From assembly GCA_017624645.1 (NCBI GenBank), contig JAGAMQ010000110.1, positions 1 to 8,178 of the forward strand: a stretch of 8,178 nt of DNA, in the 5' to 3' direction. Source of the stretch: Oscillospiraceae bacterium (GTDB lineage: Bacteria; Bacillota; Clostridia; Oscillospirales; Oscillospiraceae). Every line of letters starts with the position of its first letter. Positions within the stretch are counted from its first letter, which is position 1. This document shows positions 1 to 6,291 of the stretch, piece after piece. A program made the position numbers and the translations under genes. Below the pieces are notes generated by a model that was given only the letters and a program-made list of their open reading frames with translations, was not told the DNA's origin and did no database searches.

Positions 1-1
1 C

Positions 2-621
<620 letters not shown>

Positions 622-675
622 AGTTTGTCCTCCTTATTCAGCGGCAGCGGTACGCTGCCTTTACCTACACAGTGA

Positions 676-702
676 TTAGCACTCATTTGTCTTGAGTGCT
701 AA
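676..702 (-). promoter_or_regulatory. CIRCE operator (HrcA binding site) of groESL
   Basis: A perfect inverted repeat TTAGCACTC-N9-GAGTGCTAA, identical to the CIRCE consensus. It starts 7 bases downstream of the -10 box of the groESL promoter, so it covers the transcription start region, and it lies 54 bases upstream of the groES start codon. CIRCE is the operator for the heat-shock repressor HrcA; hrcA itself is not in this window. The position predicts HrcA repression of groESL at normal temperature and relief under heat or folding stress. Confidence 0.97.
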
Positions 703-709
703 CAGGCAT

Positions 710-738
710 ATAATAACCTACCCTTTTGGAAAAAGCAA
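710..738 (-). promoter_or_regulatory. Housekeeping-type promoter of groESL
   Basis: Reading the minus strand, TTGCTT (738-733) is followed after exactly 17 bases by TATTAT (715-710). CIRCE begins 7 bases later, so the predicted start of transcription lies at or within the operator, as is usual for HrcA-regulated genes. The spacing and the operator position make this the likely main promoter. Confidence 0.8.
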
Positions 739-960
739 GCACTATTTGCAGTTTTTCCATAAAATTTTTATAAATTTTTCCTCTGCACCGATTTTCCGGG
801 GGTACTTTTGCCAGCAAAAGCCTTTTTCCCCGGCTAAAACTCGTTCCAGCCCATGCCCTTCCTTGGTTTCCTCCATACAATTGCGCAAACATTGGGAACG
901 GCAAAGAAGATTCCTTTAGATATTCTGCCGAAAATCCTTTGAAAACCCACGGCTTTCCTC
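739..960. other. Divergent intergenic spacer between groESL and minD promoters
   Basis: No convincing gene lies between the two promoters. The left part (about 741-780) is very AT-rich and holds a possible plus-strand promoter, TTGCAG (746-751), 17 bases, TATAAA (769-774), which may be chance. A nested inverted repeat follows at 796-833. The short open frames here (for example 692-919 plus and 683-904 minus) have no ribosome binding site or recognisable protein sequence. The rest, about 834-960, shows no structure I can interpret. Confidence 0.5.
796..833. repeat. Nested inverted repeat (CCGGGG ... CCCCGG around an inner hairpin)
   Basis: The outer arms CCGGGG (796-801) and CCCCGG (828-833) are perfectly complementary. 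They enclose a second inverted repeat, CTTTTG (805-810) and CAAAAG (815-820), with a CCAG loop. A short T-run (823-827) follows the inner arm. It lies outside the transcripts predicted from the groESL and minD promoters. It could be a structured part of an unrecognised short transcript, a protein site or chance. Confidence 0.4.
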
Positions 961-989
961 TTGCTTTTTGTGGATTATTCCATTATAAT
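961..989 (+). promoter_or_regulatory. Promoter of the minD-mgsA-like operon
   Basis: TTGCTT (961-966), a 17-base spacer, then a perfect TATAAT (984-989). The predicted transcription start is near 996, leaving a leader of about 40 bases before the TTG start codon of minD. The -35 hexamer is the same TTGCTT seen for groESL and lexA. Confidence 0.8.
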
Positions 990-1035
990 GATATGAAATT
1001 GGGTATTGTACCCATCAGGCGAGGAGGTGACCGGC

Positions 1036-1770
1036 TTGGGCGAGGTCATCGCTGTGCTCTCCGGCAAGGGCGGCACGGGAAAAACCTCCGTCTGTGCCGG
1101 GCTGGGAACCGCCTTGGCCCAGATGGGAAAGCAGGTGCTTTGCATCGACTGTGATGTAGGTCTGCGAAATCTGGATATTGCGTTGGGCATTTCCCAGCTG
1201 GGTGCCCTCTCCTTCTGGGAGGTCTGCCGGGGAGAATATTCTCCGGAGCAGGCTGCCCGGCACCCGGTATATCCCAATCTGCGGTTTCTCACCGCGCCTA
1301 TGGACTGCCCCGCCGACAGCATCGACCCTGTGGCATTTTCCGCCATGCTGCGGCAGGCACGGAATCAGTTTCATTACATTTTGCTGGATGCTCCCGCCGG
1401 GATCGATGCCGGCTTCCGCCTTGCTGCCGGCAGCGCCGACCGGATCCTTTTGGTCACAGGTGCCGACCCCGCTGCCATCCGGGATGCCGCCCAGGCCTCT
1501 GAAAAGCTGGAGCTGATGGGCAAACAAAATATTCGTCTGATCGTCAACCGCATCAGTAGGAAGATGGCTGCCGCCATGGATCTGACGGTGGACGATATCA
1601 TGGACCAGGCAGGCCTGCCTCTGCTGGGACTGGTGCCGGAGGATCCCGATGTGGTCCTTGCAGCCGCCTTCCGGCAGCCCCTTCTGGGCTACACAGGCAA
1701 AGGCGCCGCTGCCGCCTGCAAACGGATCGCCAAAAGGATTCTTGGCTGGAAAGTTCCGGTTCGACTTTAA
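1036..1770 (+). CDS. minD: MinD-type septum-site-determining ATPase, 244 aa, TTG start
   Basis: A ParA/MinD-superfamily P-loop ATPase. The protein opens with the deviant Walker A motif GKGGTGKT (residues 10-17, signature Lys11 and Lys16). It then has the MinD hallmark CDVGLRNLD (39-47; E. coli has DIGLRNLD), the Walker B region ILLDAPAGID (115-124), TGADPAAIRDA and LGLVPEDPDVV (197-207). The C-terminal KRIAKRILGW (229-238) could form the amphipathic membrane-targeting helix typical of MinD. It would bind the membrane in its ATP dimer form. The TTG at 1036 is chosen because AGGAGGTGA, a full match to the 16S tail, ends 5 bases before it; an upstream in-frame TTG at 1006 would lie ahead of that site. 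No minC or minE is adjacent, so a role in the Min oscillator is not shown. The next gene follows after 29 bases in the same transcript. Confidence 0.9.
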   Translation: MGEVIAVLSGKGGTGKTSVCAGLGTALAQMGKQVLCIDCDVGLRNLDIALGISQLGALSFWEVCRGEYSPEQAARHPVYPNLRFLTAPMDCPADSIDPVAFSAMLRQARNQFHYILLDAPAGIDAGFRLAAGSADRILLVTGADPAAIRDAAQASEKLELMGKQNIRLIVNRISRKMAAAMDLTVDDIMDQAGLPLLGLVPEDPDVVLAAAFRQPLLGYTGKGAAAACKRIAKRILGWKVPVRL

Positions 1771-1799
1771 TTCCCAGATCTGAAAAAGGAGTGATTGCT

Positions 1800-2213
1800 G
1801 TGAACATTGCATTTTTGGCTCACGATAAGAAAAAAGAACTGATGATCCAGTTCTGTACCGCATATAAGAGTGTGCTGTCCAAGCATACGCTCTTCGCCAC
1901 CGCCACCACCGGCCGGCTCATCGCCGACAATACCGGTCTGCCCATCACCTTGCTCCTTTCCCATAAGCAGGGCGGTCACCAGCAGATCAACGCCCGGATC
2001 GCCTACAATGAGATCGATCTTGTTCTGCTTTTCACCGATCCCAACACCACCGACCCCTGGGACGACAGCCAGATGATCGAAACCATCCGCCACTGCGACA
2101 AGCAAAATGTGCCCATCGCCACCAACCTTGCCAGTGCGGAAATGGCCATCATGGGTCTGCAGCGGGGCGATCTTGACTGGCGTGAAATGGTTCACAGCAA
2201 ACCCAAGTTCTGA
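1800..2213 (+). CDS. Methylglyoxal synthase-like protein with altered active site, 137 aa
   Basis: Homologue of MgsA, which converts dihydroxyacetone phosphate to methylglyoxal and phosphate. The protein aligns without gaps from residue 1 to about 90 with my recollection of B. subtilis MgsA: MNIAFLAHDKKK start, TATTG phosphate-loop region (about 34-38), GGxQQ (58-62) and LFTDP (77-81). The IPIATN-type block near the end is PIATN. Key active-site residues differ: the catalytic Asp60 (E. coli Asp71) is His, His87 (E. coli His98) is Trp, Asp90 (E. coli Asp101) is Ser, and the phosphate-contacting Gly55 (E. coli Gly66) is His. His8, Asp9, Lys12, Ser54 and Asp80 are kept. The GTG at 1800 is preferred over the GTG at 1791 because the latter sits inside the ribosome binding site AAGGAGTGA. 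Family membership is certain; standard MgsA activity is doubtful. It is co-transcribed with minD. Confidence 0.88.
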   Translation: MNIAFLAHDKKKELMIQFCTAYKSVLSKHTLFATATTGRLIADNTGLPITLLLSHKQGGHQQINARIAYNEIDLVLLFTDPNTTDPWDDSQMIETIRHCDKQNVPIATNLASAEMAIMGLQRGDLDWREMVHSKPKF

Positions 2214-2221
2214 TCTTCACA

Positions 2222-2252
2222 GCCGCCCGGCATTTTCGGCGGGCGGCATTTT
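2222..2252 (+). terminator. Hairpin terminator after the mgsA-like gene
   Basis: A perfect 8-bp GC-only stem, GCCGCCCG (2222-2229) with CGGGCGGC (2240-2247), a 10-base loop and a short T-run (ATTTTA). It starts 9 bases after the stop codon. The T-run is short, so some read-through into hisS is likely. I see no clear promoter in the remaining bases before hisS, and no T-box leader. Confidence 0.7.
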
Positions 2253-2273
2253 ACTTTGAAAGGATAGTCAATT

Positions 2274-3629
2274 ATGGAAAGAATCAAACCCCGTACCCTC
2301 TCCGGCTTCATGGAGCTGCTGCCGGAAAAGCAGCAAAAGCTGGAGCGGATGATGCAGATTCTCCGGGATACCTACAGTCTTTACGGCTTTGCCCCTCTGG
2401 ATACCCCCGCCATCGAGGACGCACAGATCCTCCTTGCCAAGGGCGGCGGTGAGACAGAGAAGCAGATCTACCGTTTCCAGAAGGGTGACAGTGATCTGGC
2501 TTTGCGCTTTGATCTGACGGTTCCCCTTGCCAAGTATGTGGCTCTGCACTGCAACGAGCTTGCCTTCCCCTTCCGGCGCTACCAGATCAGCAAGGTCTAC
2601 CGGGGAGAGCGGGCACAGAGAGGCCGGTTCCGGGAATTCTATCAGGCAGATATCGACATCATCGGCGACGGCAAGCTGGATATCCTCAACGAGGCGGAGA
2701 TCCCCGCCATCATCTACCGGGTGTTCCGGGGCTTCGGTTTGAAGCGCTTCCAGATCCGTGTGAACAACCGTAAGATCCTCAACGGCTTCTACGCCATGCT
2801 GGAGCTGTCCCACAAGAGCGGCGACATCATGCGCACCGTAGACAAGCTGGATAAGATCGGTGCCGAGAAGGTCCGCACCATTTTGGTGGAGGACTGTGCC
2901 CTCACCGGCGATCAGGCCGACGAGATCTTGAAGTTCATCGCCATCTCCGGCACCAACGAGGAGGTCCTTGACGCTTTGGAGGGTTACTCCGGCAGAAATG
3001 AAGTCTTTGATGCCGGTGTGCAGGAGCTGAAAGCCGTAACCAAAAATCTTTCCGCTTTCGGCGTTCCCGAAGAGAATTTCGCTGTGGATCTGACCATCGC
3101 CCGGGGTCTTGACTACTACACCGGCACTGTATACGAGACTACGCTGCTGGATCATCCCCAGATCGGCTCTGTGTGCTCCGGCGGCCGTTATGACGATCTT
3201 GCCGGCTACTACACCGAGCGGCAGCTTCCCGGCGTGGGCATCTCCATCGGACTGACCCGCCTTTTCTATGTGCTGGACGAGCAGGGACTTTTGAATCCGG
3301 AACTGCCCAGCGCCCCCGCCGATGCCCTGGTGCTGCCCATGACCGAGGATGCCGGTGCTGCCATCGCCCTTGCTGAGCAGCTTCGCTCCGCCGGAATCCG
3401 GGTGCAGCTGTACGGCGAGCAAAAGAAGTTCAAGCAAAAGATGAGCTACTGCGACAAGCTGGGCGTTCCCTTTGCCGTCCTGCTGGGTGAGGACGAGTTG
3501 GCCCAAGGCAAGTGTTCTGTGAAGAATATGCGCACCGGCCAGCAGGTCACTGTGACCCCCGAGGAAGCCGCACAGCACATCCGTAGCACCCTGGAAGATG
3601 CCAGCGGCCCCATCATTTTGGAAAAGTAA
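2274..3629 (+). CDS. hisS: Histidyl-tRNA synthetase, 451 aa
   Basis: Class II aminoacyl-tRNA synthetase that charges tRNA-His in the cytoplasm. Visible in order: RFDLTVPLAKYV (78-89); motif 2, YRGERAQRGRFREFYQ (109-124); the HisRS-specific signature ARGLDYYTGTVYE (276-288); CSGGRYD (301-307); motif 3, GVGISIGLTRL (320-330); and a C-terminal anticodon-binding domain from about 348 to 435. The ATG at 2274 has GAAAGGA 9 bases upstream and starts at the family's normal N-terminus (RTLSGFMELLP). Length is slightly above the usual 420-430 aa. The motif 2 region with RYQISKVYR before it and REFYQADIDIIG after it is closer to the eukaryote/archaea-like HisRS type, also found in some bacteria, than to the common bacterial form. 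The next gene begins one base after the stop, suggesting coupled translation. Confidence 0.96.
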   Translation: MERIKPRTLSGFMELLPEKQQKLERMMQILRDTYSLYGFAPLDTPAIEDAQILLAKGGGETEKQIYRFQKGDSDLALRFDLTVPLAKYVALHCNELAFPFRRYQISKVYRGERAQRGRFREFYQADIDIIGDGKLDILNEAEIPAIIYRVFRGFGLKRFQIRVNNRKILNGFYAMLELSHKSGDIMRTVDKLDKIGAEKVRTILVEDCALTGDQADEILKFIAISGTNEEVLDALEGYSGRNEVFDAGVQELKAVTKNLSAFGVPEENFAVDLTIARGLDYYTGTVYETTLLDHPQIGSVCSGGRYDDLAGYYTERQLPGVGISIGLTRLFYVLDEQGLLNPELPSAPADALVLPMTEDAGAAIALAEQLRSAGIRVQLYGEQKKFKQKMSYCDKLGVPFAVLLGEDELAQGKCSVKNMRTGQQVTVTPEEAAQHIRSTLEDASGPIILEK

Positions 3630-3630
3630 A

Positions 3631-3912
3631 ATGGAAGAAAAATTCATCGCCGCATGGCAAAAAGCCATAGAGGAAGCCGCCGCCCTGGGGGTGCGGCAGC
3701 GCCCCTTGCCGGACAGTCCCATGATTCACGCCCACCGGGTCTTGTCCTCCCATCGGGAAAGTGACGGTTTTGCCGCCCTTGCCCAAAAGGGCCGGCTGGA
3801 GCTTTCTCTGGAAGCCCTGGCTATTAAAAAGCAGTTTACCTCCCTGTTTTCCGATGAGGAGGCAAACAATGCTCTGACCCGGCTGCTGGATGCCGGCTAT
3901 TCCTTTCAATAA
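3631..3912 (+). CDS. Small protein of unknown function downstream of hisS, 93 aa
   Basis: I do not recognise this family. The protein starts MEEKFIAAWQKAIEEAAALG, an amphipathic helix-like N-terminus. A middle section, about residues 22-45, carries MIHAHRVLSSHRESDGF, which is rich in His and Arg. The C-terminal half reads LELSLEALAIKKQFTSLFSDEEANNALTRLLDAGY in pieces typical of a compact helical domain. There is no signal peptide, membrane segment or Cys. The ATG at 3631 lies one base after the hisS TAA, so translation is probably coupled; the ribosome binding site (GGAAAAG) is weak, which fits coupling. An upstream in-frame ATG at 3598 would overlap hisS and has no ribosome binding site. The gene ends directly in the bidirectional terminator. 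Its coding look (GC-rich third positions, orderly domain composition) supports a real gene. Confidence 0.8.
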   Translation: MEEKFIAAWQKAIEEAAALGVRQRPLPDSPMIHAHRVLSSHRESDGFAALAQKGRLELSLEALAIKKQFTSLFSDEEANNALTRLLDAGYSFQ

Positions 3913-3947
3913 AAAAGAGCCGGTGCTGTTCGCACCGGCTCTTTCCA
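3911..3947. terminator. Bidirectional terminator between convergent genes
   Basis: A 13-bp perfect stem AAAGAGCCGGTGC (3914-3926) and GCACCGGCTCTTT (3932-3944) with a five-base loop. On the minus strand it is followed by a run of six T (3916-3911), and on the plus strand the stem itself ends in TTT. It overlaps the stop codon of the 93-aa gene and lies 8 bases past the nucleotidyltransferase stop, so it ends both convergent transcripts, most strongly the minus-strand one. Confidence 0.92.
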
Positions 3948-3952
3948 TATTC

Positions 3953-4882
3953 TTACTTCCACAGGCCATCGGGGTACTTGCCCTGCTCCCGGAGGGAAGC
4001 CAGCGCCGCCACCACCATGGGCTTATCTGCGGCGTAGGTCACACCGTACCACCGGTCGGCAGACTTCAGCACCTTCACCGTTGCCTGTCCAGCCTTGAGC
4101 ATGGCATCCACAGTCCGGGGCAGCAGATACTCTGCCTTCAGGGGATTGCCGGGAACCTGCTCCTGCAGGAATTCCGGGAATCGATCCTGCAGTGCATCCA
4201 AAAAGCTGGGGGTAAAGCCCCACATATTCATGGACACAATGGTATCCCCTGTCAGATCCTCCCAGCTGGCCCCGTCATCCTCGGTGAAGTGAATACCGCC
4301 AGCATACTTTTCGATCTTGGTTCGCTCCACAATGTCAGAAAGATTGCCGTCAGCACCTACCTGACACACACCTCTTGCCACGCTGCCGTTGTCGGTAACG
4401 GTGTTGCCCAGAAGATAGCCAACCATGCAGTAGTCCTTCACCTGGGTATCCTGTGCGCTGCACAGATAGTCATAGATCACCTTGAAGGCGGACTTTCCGT
4501 AGTAATCGTCGGAATTGATCACCGCAAAGGGTGCGCCGTCGATCTCTTCCCGGGCGCACAGCACTGCATGGCTGGTGCCCCAGGGCTTCTGTCTTTCCCG
4601 GGGGATCACGAAGCCTGCCGGAACCTTCTCCAGCTCCTGATATGCATAACGGATCTCCATGGGGCACTTCTTCAGCCGCTGACCCACCGTCTCCATAAAA
4701 TCCTTTTGGATGGCCTTCTTAATAATGATGACAGCCGTTTCAAAGCCTGCCTCATGGGCATCGTACAGAGAGTAGTCCAGAATCGCCTCTCCCTGGCTAC
4801 CCACGGGATCGATCTGCTTCAGGCCGCCATACCGGCTGCCCATACCCGCTGCCATGACTACCAAAACAGGTTTTTTTGCCAT
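3953..4882 (-). CDS. Sugar-phosphate nucleotidyltransferase family protein, 309 aa
   Basis: A GT-A-fold NTP_transferase protein, expected to join an NTP and a sugar 1-phosphate into an NDP-sugar and pyrophosphate in the cytoplasm. The nucleotide-binding signature is MAAGMGSRYGGLKQIDPVG (10-28). KPWGTSHAVLCA (99-110) corresponds to the base- and phosphate-contacting region, NSDDYYG (123-129) holds the metal-binding Asp, and MNMWGF (218-223) and WYGVTY (278-283) fit the sugar-binding and closing segments. The precise sugar and nucleotide cannot be read from the sequence. It is not a typical GalU, RfbA or GlmU, and it lacks the C-terminal left-handed beta-helix, so no symbol is given. The ATG has GGAGG (4895-4891) 8 bases upstream. 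It has its own promoter within the end of gluQ, and read-through from gluQ is also possible because no terminator lies between them. Confidence 0.88.
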   Translation of the reverse strand: MAKKPVLVVMAAGMGSRYGGLKQIDPVGSQGEAILDYSLYDAHEAGFETAVIIIKKAIQKDFMETVGQRLKKCPMEIRYAYQELEKVPAGFVIPRERQKPWGTSHAVLCAREEIDGAPFAVINSDDYYGKSAFKVIYDYLCSAQDTQVKDYCMVGYLLGNTVTDNGSVARGVCQVGADGNLSDIVERTKIEKYAGGIHFTEDDGASWEDLTGDTIVSMNMWGFTPSFLDALQDRFPEFLQEQVPGNPLKAEYLLPRTVDAMLKAGQATVKVLKSADRWYGVTYAADKPMVVAALASLREQGKYPDGLWK

Positions 4883-4917
4883 GAAAAATACCTCCAGATG
4901 TTTTTTTCTGTAAAACC

Positions 4918-4946
4918 ATTATATACCAGCTGTTACAAAATAGCAA
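4918..4946 (-). promoter_or_regulatory. Promoter of the nucleotidyltransferase gene
   Basis: On the minus strand, TTGCTA (4946-4941), a 17-base spacer and a perfect TATAAT (4923-4918). The -35 element lies inside the last codons of gluQ and the -10 lies in the 50-base gap. The predicted start is near 4911, giving a short leader to the ATG at 4882. Confidence 0.8.
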
Positions 4947-5868
4947 GGTCTTTCGCTTCCAAACAGATATTCTCAGTACGAACTCTATCCCAAGAAAACT
5001 CCTGCGCCAGTTCTTTTGCGCTGACAGGCGCGGCATCCGGAGTAAGCCCCGAAGCGTGGGCAAGGATGCCGATGAGCTGTTCCGGGGAAAGCTTGCTGCG
5101 TAGCTGCCCCAAATCCAGATCCCTGTCCCGCTTGCTCAGCCTCCGTCCGTCGGGGGCCAGCAGCATGGGGACATGGGCGTATTGGGGGTGGCGGAAGCCA
5201 AACAGCTCCTGCAGATACATCTGCCGGGGCGCGGAGCTTAGAAGGTCCATGCCCCGGACCACCTCCGTGACCTCACTTTCCCCGTCGTCCACCGTCACCG
5301 CCAGCTGGTACACAAACACACCGTCCGCCCGGCGAACCACAAAATCGCCGCAATCCCTCACAAGGTTTTCCGCATAGCCGCCCTGTACCATGTCCCGGAA
5401 TTTCCAAAGCTTGTCCGGTACCCTTACCCGCCAGGAGGGTGCCCGGTCAAAGGCAGAGCGCTGCTCTTGGGTCAGACCCCGGCAGGTTCCGGGATATACA
5501 TATGTACCGTCGGACAGATGAGGGGCGTTGACACTGTGAAGCTGACTGCGGGTGCAGTAGCAGGGATACAGTAGGTCCATATCCTTCAGCCTGTCAAAAT
5601 ACTGCTGATACACTTCCGTGCGCTGGCTTTGGGGCGGGGTTTCATCGTCCCAGTCAAGACCCAGCCAAATAAGATCCTCCCGCAAGAGCTGTGCATATTC
5701 CTCACTGGTGCGCTGGGTGTCCAGATCCTCCATCCGCAGCACCATGTAGCCACCCCGGCTGCGCACGGATAGCCATGCCAACAGCGCAGCAAACACATTT
5801 CCCAAATGCATCCGACCGGAGGGCGTGGGCGCAAAGCGTCCCACTGGCGGTCTTCCAAAATACATCAT
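4933..5868 (-). CDS. gluQ: Glutamyl-Q tRNA(Asp) synthetase, 311 aa
   Basis: A paralogue of the catalytic half of glutamyl-tRNA synthetase that attaches glutamate to queuosine at position 34 of tRNA-Asp. It has the class I signature region RFAPTPSGRMHLGN (11-24, HIGH-like HLGN), MEDLDTQR (46-53), and a zinc site with Cys103, Cys105, Tyr125 and Cys129 in the GluQ pattern. The KMSKS-like motif is RRLSKRD (242-248). The 311-aa length, with no anticodon-binding domain, separates it from GltX. The ATG at 5868-5866 overlaps the TGA of the upstream gene as ATGA, and GGGGGTG lies 7 bases upstream; the frame is open further upstream, but that extension lies over the 101-aa gene and shows no family similarity. 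Activity presupposes queuosine in the cell; queuosine genes are not in the window. Confidence 0.95.
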   Translation of the reverse strand: MMYFGRPPVGRFAPTPSGRMHLGNVFAALLAWLSVRSRGGYMVLRMEDLDTQRTSEEYAQLLREDLIWLGLDWDDETPPQSQRTEVYQQYFDRLKDMDLLYPCYCTRSQLHSVNAPHLSDGTYVYPGTCRGLTQEQRSAFDRAPSWRVRVPDKLWKFRDMVQGGYAENLVRDCGDFVVRRADGVFVYQLAVTVDDGESEVTEVVRGMDLLSSAPRQMYLQELFGFRHPQYAHVPMLLAPDGRRLSKRDRDLDLGQLRSKLSPEQLIGILAHASGLTPDAAPVSAKELAQEFSWDRVRTENICLEAKDLAIL

Positions 5869-6170
5869 CCCAACACCCCCAAATATCGGAGAAGCCAATA
5901 ACCCAATACGCAGACGATCCCGGTCATCAACAAAAATGCCAGCACGATCCATCCTGTGAGGGACTTTTCCGGTTCCCGGACAGTATGGCTGTATTCCTCC
6001 ATATCTACATCGGTACGGTCGGTGTTGTACACAGGGCAAAGGACTTGGTAGTTAACATAATCTTCTTCAGCCTCTGCAGAGGGCGCTTCATCAGCTTCCT
6101 GCTGTACAGTTTCCTCCCGAAGCAGCTCCTGCTCCAGCCGCCGCAGCTCCTCATTGGTATCACGAAACAC
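5865..6170 (-). CDS. Small membrane-anchored protein of unknown function, 101 aa, GTG start
   Basis: I do not recognise the family. The N-terminal part (about 1-50) is highly charged and Glu-rich, with NEELRRLEQELLREE (6-20) looking like a short coiled coil. A Tyr-containing, acidic stretch (37-65) follows. A single hydrophobic segment, LTGWIVLAFLLMTGIVCVLG (about 71-90), continues into YWLLRYLGVLG at the end. This gives a tail-anchored layout, probably with the acidic part in the cytoplasm; orientation is inference. The GTG at 6170 is supported by AGGAGGG (6184-6178) 7 bases upstream. Its TGA overlaps the gluQ ATG, so the two are translationally coupled. It is transcribed divergently from lexA. 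I see no confident promoter for it; a weak GCGACA-N18-TACTTT may overlap the palindrome at 6238-6256. Confidence 0.83.
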   Translation of the reverse strand: MFRDTNEELRRLEQELLREETVQQEADEAPSAEAEEDYVNYQVLCPVYNTDRTDVDMEEYSHTVREPEKSLTGWIVLAFLLMTGIVCVLGYWLLRYLGVLG

Positions 6171-6237
6171 AAAAGATCCCTCCTTTTCCTTATTTTACCC
6201 CAAACCGCACCGTCTGTAAAGTACATTCCAATTTAAC

Positions 6238-6256
6238 GCACTGTCGCAGACAGTGC
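6238..6256. promoter_or_regulatory. Perfect 19-bp palindrome in the lexA divergent region, candidate operator
   Basis: GCACTGTCGCAGACAGTGC: two perfect 8-bp half-sites with a 3-base centre. It lies between the divergent 101-aa gene and lexA, 16 bases upstream of the lexA -35 box. The half-sites contain CTGT and ACAG, but separated by 5 rather than the 8 bases of the E. coli LexA box, and there is no Bacillus-type GAAC-N4-GTTC box here. It may bind LexA or another dimeric regulator. The function is inference. Confidence 0.55.
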
Positions 6257-6267
6257 ACCCGAAAATT

Positions 6268-6291
6268 TTCATTTGCTTTTTCGTTCATTTG
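6268..6291 (+). repeat. Direct repeat TTCATTTG over the lexA promoter
   Basis: TTCATTTG occurs at 6268-6275 and again at 6284-6291, 16 bases apart. The first copy overlaps the -35 box and the second sits just upstream of the -10 box. A 10-bp palindrome GAAAATTTTC (6261-6270) overlaps the first copy. The arrangement could be a regulator site or chance in AT-rich DNA. Confidence 0.4.

Noticed and set aside
1006..1035. Upstream TTG start for minD
   Set aside because: It lies ahead of the AGGAGGTGA site that serves the TTG at 1036, is close to the predicted transcription start and adds ten residues not expected in MinD.
1015..1863. Minus-strand open frame of 282 codons antisense to minD
   Set aside because: The plus strand is clearly MinD with its promoter and ribosome binding site; the antisense frame has neither.
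2214..2273. T-box or other leader riboswitch in front of hisS
   Set aside because: Only 60 bases separate the genes, and these hold the terminator hairpin and the ribosome binding site, with no T-box conserved sequence.
2268..3722. Minus-strand open frame of 484 codons antisense to hisS
   Set aside because: hisS is certain from its motifs; the antisense translation is rich in His, Gly and Leu without family features and runs across both hisS and the next gene.
3890..5377. Plus-strand open frame of 495 codons antisense to the nucleotidyltransferase and gluQ
   Set aside because: It covers two well-recognised minus-strand genes, has no recognisable domains and a composition typical of shadow frames in GC-rich DNA, and starts inside the 93-aa gene.
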